Assembly: GCA_017871115.1 (NCBI GenBank)
Contig: JAFCIZ010000001.1
Location: 7,314,001-7,378,000, forward strand
DNA: 64,000 nt
Direction of reading: 5' to 3'
Origin: Cunninghamella blakesleeana
Taxonomy: Eukaryota; Mucoromycota; Mucoromycetes; Mucorales; Cunninghamellaceae
How positions within the stretch are numbered: the first letter of the stretch is position 1; each line of letters begins with the position of its first letter. This document shows positions 60,728 through 64,000 of the stretch, piece after piece. The notes under the pieces were generated by a model. The model saw only the letters and a program-made list of their open reading frames with translations, was not told the origin of the DNA and did not search any database. Made by a program: the position numbers and the translations under genes.

Positions 60728-62395
60728 TTTTACTTATTATAATATATCTTTCTTTTTATTCTTCTTCGTATCATTATTATTACTGTTATTCCTTTTAATC
60801 TATATATAGAAAACAACAAGAAGCTTATTCTAAAGGTATGAACTATTTACGACAAGGTAATTCTCGAGCAGCTACTGAACACTTCCAAAAAGCAGTCCAA
60901 ATAACACCTCAAATGATACAAAATGTTATTAAGGTAAAACTTGTTTAGTATTGCGGTATTATTTATTTATTTATTTATTATTTTCATTACCTAACCTCCC
61001 TATTTTTTTATTTTTTTTATCATAATCCCTACATATATATAGGCTTTATGTGAAAAAAAAATCAAATATATTCAAGCACCTTTTGAAGCTGACGCTCAAC
61101 TTACTTTTCTCTGTAAAAAAGGCTTTGTGGATGCTGTTATCACAGAAGATTCTGATCTTTTAATCTTTGGTTGCCCTACTCTTCTTTATAAATTATCTCC
61201 ATATGGTGAAGTCATTCAAGTTTGCCAAAAAGACTTAAATAATTTAAAAGAAATCGATATTTCTACTTGGGATTTGGATAAGTTTAGGCATATGTGTATT
61301 TTATCTGGCTGTGATTATTTACCTTCTTTAAGTGGTATTGGTCTTAAAGTAGCTTATAAACTTTTATCTCAATACAAAACTATTGATAAGGTAAATAATG
61401 GCAATTATAATAATAATTTGATATCATTTGTTTATTTTATCTTTAATTTAATTTCACACATATTTTTTGAAAAATCACCTCTCCTAACTTACCTTTTTTT
61501 ATTTTATCTTCTGATCTACTTATTTATTTATTTTTTCATTAGGTTTTAGCACACTTGCGTAACAGTGGGCAGATGAAAAATCACCCCAACTACGAAGAAA
61601 TATTTGAGCATGCCATCAATGCATTTAAACATCAATTTGTATATCATCCTTTTGAAAAGAAATGTGTTCGTATGATACCACCTGAAAAAGAAATAGCACT
61701 TGACTATTTAGGTATTATCACCGATTCTGGTAAATCTATTTCTACACCTACCACTACTACAACTACAGATTCGATTAAAAAGACACCAAAAAGAAAACCT
61801 TCCAATATTTTAAAATCAATCACAAATACTAAAAGAATTAAATCTAAAGATGGAGATCATACCAAGACACATAAAAAAAGCATAGCTACTGAAATAACAC
61901 CAAGTTATTTAAATAATAAAGAAAACATACCCGTAAGTATAGTAAAAAAAATGTTTTTTTATTTATATTTATATTTTATTTATATTATATCACAATGCAT
62001 TACCAAATATAGAAACTAATCTGAAACTTGGTTATATTTTTTATTTACTTAATATTATTTTATAGCCTTGGTTACTTGAATATCTTGATCAACAATTTTC
62101 TACAGCTACAGAAAATACAAATAACAATGATACGAATGAAAATAATCATCATCAAGCATCAATCGCCATTACTCAAGAAGAGTCAAAGAATCATAAATCA
62201 ATCATGATTAGTACTTCTTCTAAAACCAACCATGACACAATTTTATCCAAAACTTCCATCATTACTACATCAACAGGCTCTTTATCTAAAAAAATGACAG
62301 CACCTCATCTAATCAGACGTGTCGACACTTGCCAAGATTCAACCAAAAAACCATTCATTGCTTTAAATTCAATCTTTAATTCATCTGAACGTTAA
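60243..62395 (+). CDS. EXO1: Exonuclease 1 (XPG/FEN1-family 5'-3' exonuclease)
   Basis: 5'-3' exonuclease and flap endonuclease in mismatch repair and double-strand-break end resection, nuclear. Six exons (60243-60403, 60528-60647, 60810-60933, 61043-61390, 61543-61932, 62066-62395) give 490 residues. The N-domain begins MGISGLLSLTKSI with VAVDGNVWLHRGAFGCAKEL carrying the first metal Asp. The helical arch region is KMQRQQKQQEAYSKGMNYLR. The I-domain has QAPFEADAQLTFLCKKGFVD, VITEDSDLLIFGCPTLLYKL and LSGCDYLPSLSGIGLKVAYK (helix-hairpin-helix), together giving the full acidic metal set. Beyond the nuclease core (about residue 330) the tail is only about 160 residues of Lys/Ser/Thr/Asn, with NKENIPWLLEYLD and a final KPFIALNSIFN. 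Human and yeast EXO1 tails are much longer and carry MLH1/MSH2-binding boxes; none is clear here. FEN1 is excluded by the missing PIP box and longer size. Confidence 0.93.
60476..60502. repeat. (AT)n array in EXO1 intron 1
   Basis: About 13 AT units preceded by an ATT array (60433-60457) in the same intron. Confidence 0.88.
60687..60724. repeat. (AT)n array in EXO1 intron 2
   Basis: About 19 AT dinucleotides between exons 2 and 3. Confidence 0.9.
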
Positions 62396-62577
62396 AATAA
62401 CATCGATAACAACAACGACAAAAACAACTACAACTATAATAATAATAAAAAGCATCATCATCATTAAATAAAAAAGCAACATAAAAAAAATCATTATACA
62501 TTATTCATTATACATACTATCACACATTCTATTGTACATAATAATCAACTACATACATCATTTTCAACATATTTACC

Positions 62578-62614
<37 letters not shown>

Positions 62615-63353
62615 CAACTCTTAATCTCTTATCATACTATTCTTGAAAGCACATTATACCTACTATTTTGCTTGACATAACTTGTTAATGCAATAATACT
62701 TTAATATGTGTATATCGATTAATATTAATTTATATATATTGGGATAAGCAGTTATAAGAATAATCAGTATACTAATTTTAATAAACTTATGAATATATAT
62801 ATATTTTTTTTTACAAAAAAAAAGAAATTATACTATGTCTCACTATCATTTATTAATGTTTGTTTATTTAAATTCTAATAAAGATTCTTTTTTTTTTTTT
62901 TTTGTATATAAAACCCAACCATTCTATGTACCCCTACGTAGTTCCTCATCTACTATATACATAAAAATATTCTCACATACAGTTGAGAGATATATTGTTT
63001 ATAAAATGATAAAAAATAGAAGAAATGAATAGTAAAGTTCTATGATAAAAGTAGACATTTGATGACTTTTATATATGTAACTCGATATTTATTTATGAAC
63101 TAGTAAATAAATAAATAAAAACGATGATAAAACATTTATTTTTATTTTATTTTAAAAAAATGATTACTAAAGGCTAACATTTCTTCATTCAATTAAAAAA
63201 AAAAAAAGTATTTATATAATTACAAATCAATAACTTTTTATTTATAATAAGAATTTGAAAAAAACACAATAACTATAATACTAGTCTTTTAATTACAATA
63301 AATATATTACTACAGTTTTTTTTTTAATAACAATATACAAAGAAATTATTTTT
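62396..63353. other. Convergent intergenic region, EXO1 and HSP104
   Basis: About 960 bp of 3' flanks: CAA/CAT-rich sequence after the EXO1 stop, an (AT)n array at about 62580-62610, T17-like run near 62888-62904. A 65-codon frame at 62835-63032 is judged chance. No gene seen. Confidence 0.6.
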
Positions 63354-64000
63354 TTAATCCATATCATCAATAGCCATATCATCATCGGATTCTTGTGGTT
63401 CTTCTACTTCATAATCAGACTCTGCTTCATGATTTCTTGATATTTCAATACTATTATGAGAATTAACGCCAACATGAGCAACTTCATTGTTTCTTACACC
63501 ACCATCTAAGATTAATTTTGCTAATTTATTAAGTACTTGCTGTTGTATTAAACGATTCAATGGACGACCACCTAAGCAAAAAATAAAAAGAAAAAAAAAA
63601 AAGGTGAGTACCAAAGGTCTGATAACTATACTTATTTAATTCCTTATAATTTATTTTATTTTTATTTATTTTTCTTACCTAAAAGAAGATCATAGCCTTT
63701 TTCGCCAAGCCAAATCTTAGCCTCAGGAGATACGTCAAGTGTGATTTTACGATCAGCTAGTCTTCCTTCAATTTCTTTTAGTCGAATATCCACAATTTCA
63801 GTAATATTACGCTGAGTTAATCTGTTGAAAATAACAAGTTCATCGATACGATTGGTGAATTCAGGACTAAAGTGTTTTCGTACAATTTGGAAGATCTGTT
63901 CCTTCAATACAATTGAATCAGTAGAGATATTAGTTGTTTCAGCTAATAAATGAGCACCTAAATTGGAAGTCATCACCACAATTGTATTTCTAAAGTTGAT
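63354..64000 (-). CDS. HSP104: Hsp104-type ClpB disaggregase, C-terminal end (partial)
   Basis: C-terminal 179 residues of an Hsp100/ClpB AAA+ disaggregase; the rest lies beyond the right edge. Two exons on the minus strand (63679-64000, 63354-63571), open at 64000. The segment starts in the second AAA+ domain at INFRNTIVVMTSNLGAHLL, then HFSPEFTNRIDELVIFNRLT, with the Arg finger region NRIDE, then IVDIRLKEIEGRLADRKITL and KGYDLLLGGRPLNRLIQQQV with the sensor-2 GRPL motif joined across the intron. The tail is acidic and ends DMAIDDMD, very like the yeast Hsp104 end. That acidic tail, which recruits Hsp70 partners with TPR domains in yeast, marks the cytosolic protein rather than mitochondrial Hsp78. 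The family refolds aggregated proteins with Hsp70 and Hsp40 after heat stress. Confidence 0.94.

Noticed and set aside
62835..63032. 65-codon frame in the EXO1-HSP104 gap
   Set aside because: T-run dominated composition with no homology or flanking exons.

Overview
The window is a strongly AT-rich, intron-dense stretch of nuclear DNA that uses the standard genetic code. It most likely comes from an early-diverging fungus, probably Mucoromycota. The fungal reading rests on an Hsp104 disaggregase, an Rmd1/Sif2-type DUF155 protein, a GDA1-type Golgi GDPase and a small Whi5-type (GTB) protein. The early-diverging reading rests on genes that budding yeasts have lost but animals keep: ELMO, ARMH3/C10orf76, an RSPRY1-like RING/SPRY protein, a PRL-type phosphatase, PXMP4 and an ARIP4/ATRX-type SNF2 ATPase. 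Introns are mostly 60-150 nt with GT..AG ends. They are filled with AT, AAT, T-run and A-run simple repeats, so most coding sequence had to be assembled exon by exon. The joins given here keep frame and family similarity, but no transcript was available.

Layout from left to right: RFC1 (5' end outside the window), KAE1/OSGEP and an RMD1-like protein, all rightward; ARMH3 leftward, sharing a 242-bp promoter with a mitochondrial rescue release factor (MTRFR type); a proline/asparagine-rich unknown and choline-phosphate cytidylyltransferase rightward; SDHD leftward; ELMO rightward. A 1.8-kb gene-free gap follows, then the SNF2 ATPase leftward, a GPI-anchored Cys-rich protein and an EDEM mannosidase rightward, a Whi5-like protein leftward, and the RSPRY1-like protein rightward. 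Next come a leftward block (PRL phosphatase, PH-domain protein, AMMECR1, GDA1), then GSK3 rightward, an FCP1-like phosphatase-fold protein leftward, a large acidic unknown, PXMP4 and EXO1 rightward, and the C-terminal end of HSP104 leftward at the right edge.

The 24 genes are mostly housekeeping and do not form one pathway. Shared themes are DNA replication and repair (RFC1, EXO1, SNF2), glycoprotein quality control and Golgi glycosylation (EDEM, GDA1, ARMH3), mitochondria (SDHD, MTRFR) and signalling or polarity (GSK3, ELMO, PRL, PH protein). I found no rRNA, tRNA, CRISPR array, intact transposon or viral gene. I see no convincing new multi-gene system. The oddest items are the repeat-bearing acidic proteins, a GH47+PA mannosidase, a PRL phosphatase without a prenylation box, a probable Whi5-type mini-protein, a GDA1 gene with no upstream AUG, a recurring T(n)A(n) palindrome and a diverged dispersed non-coding element.
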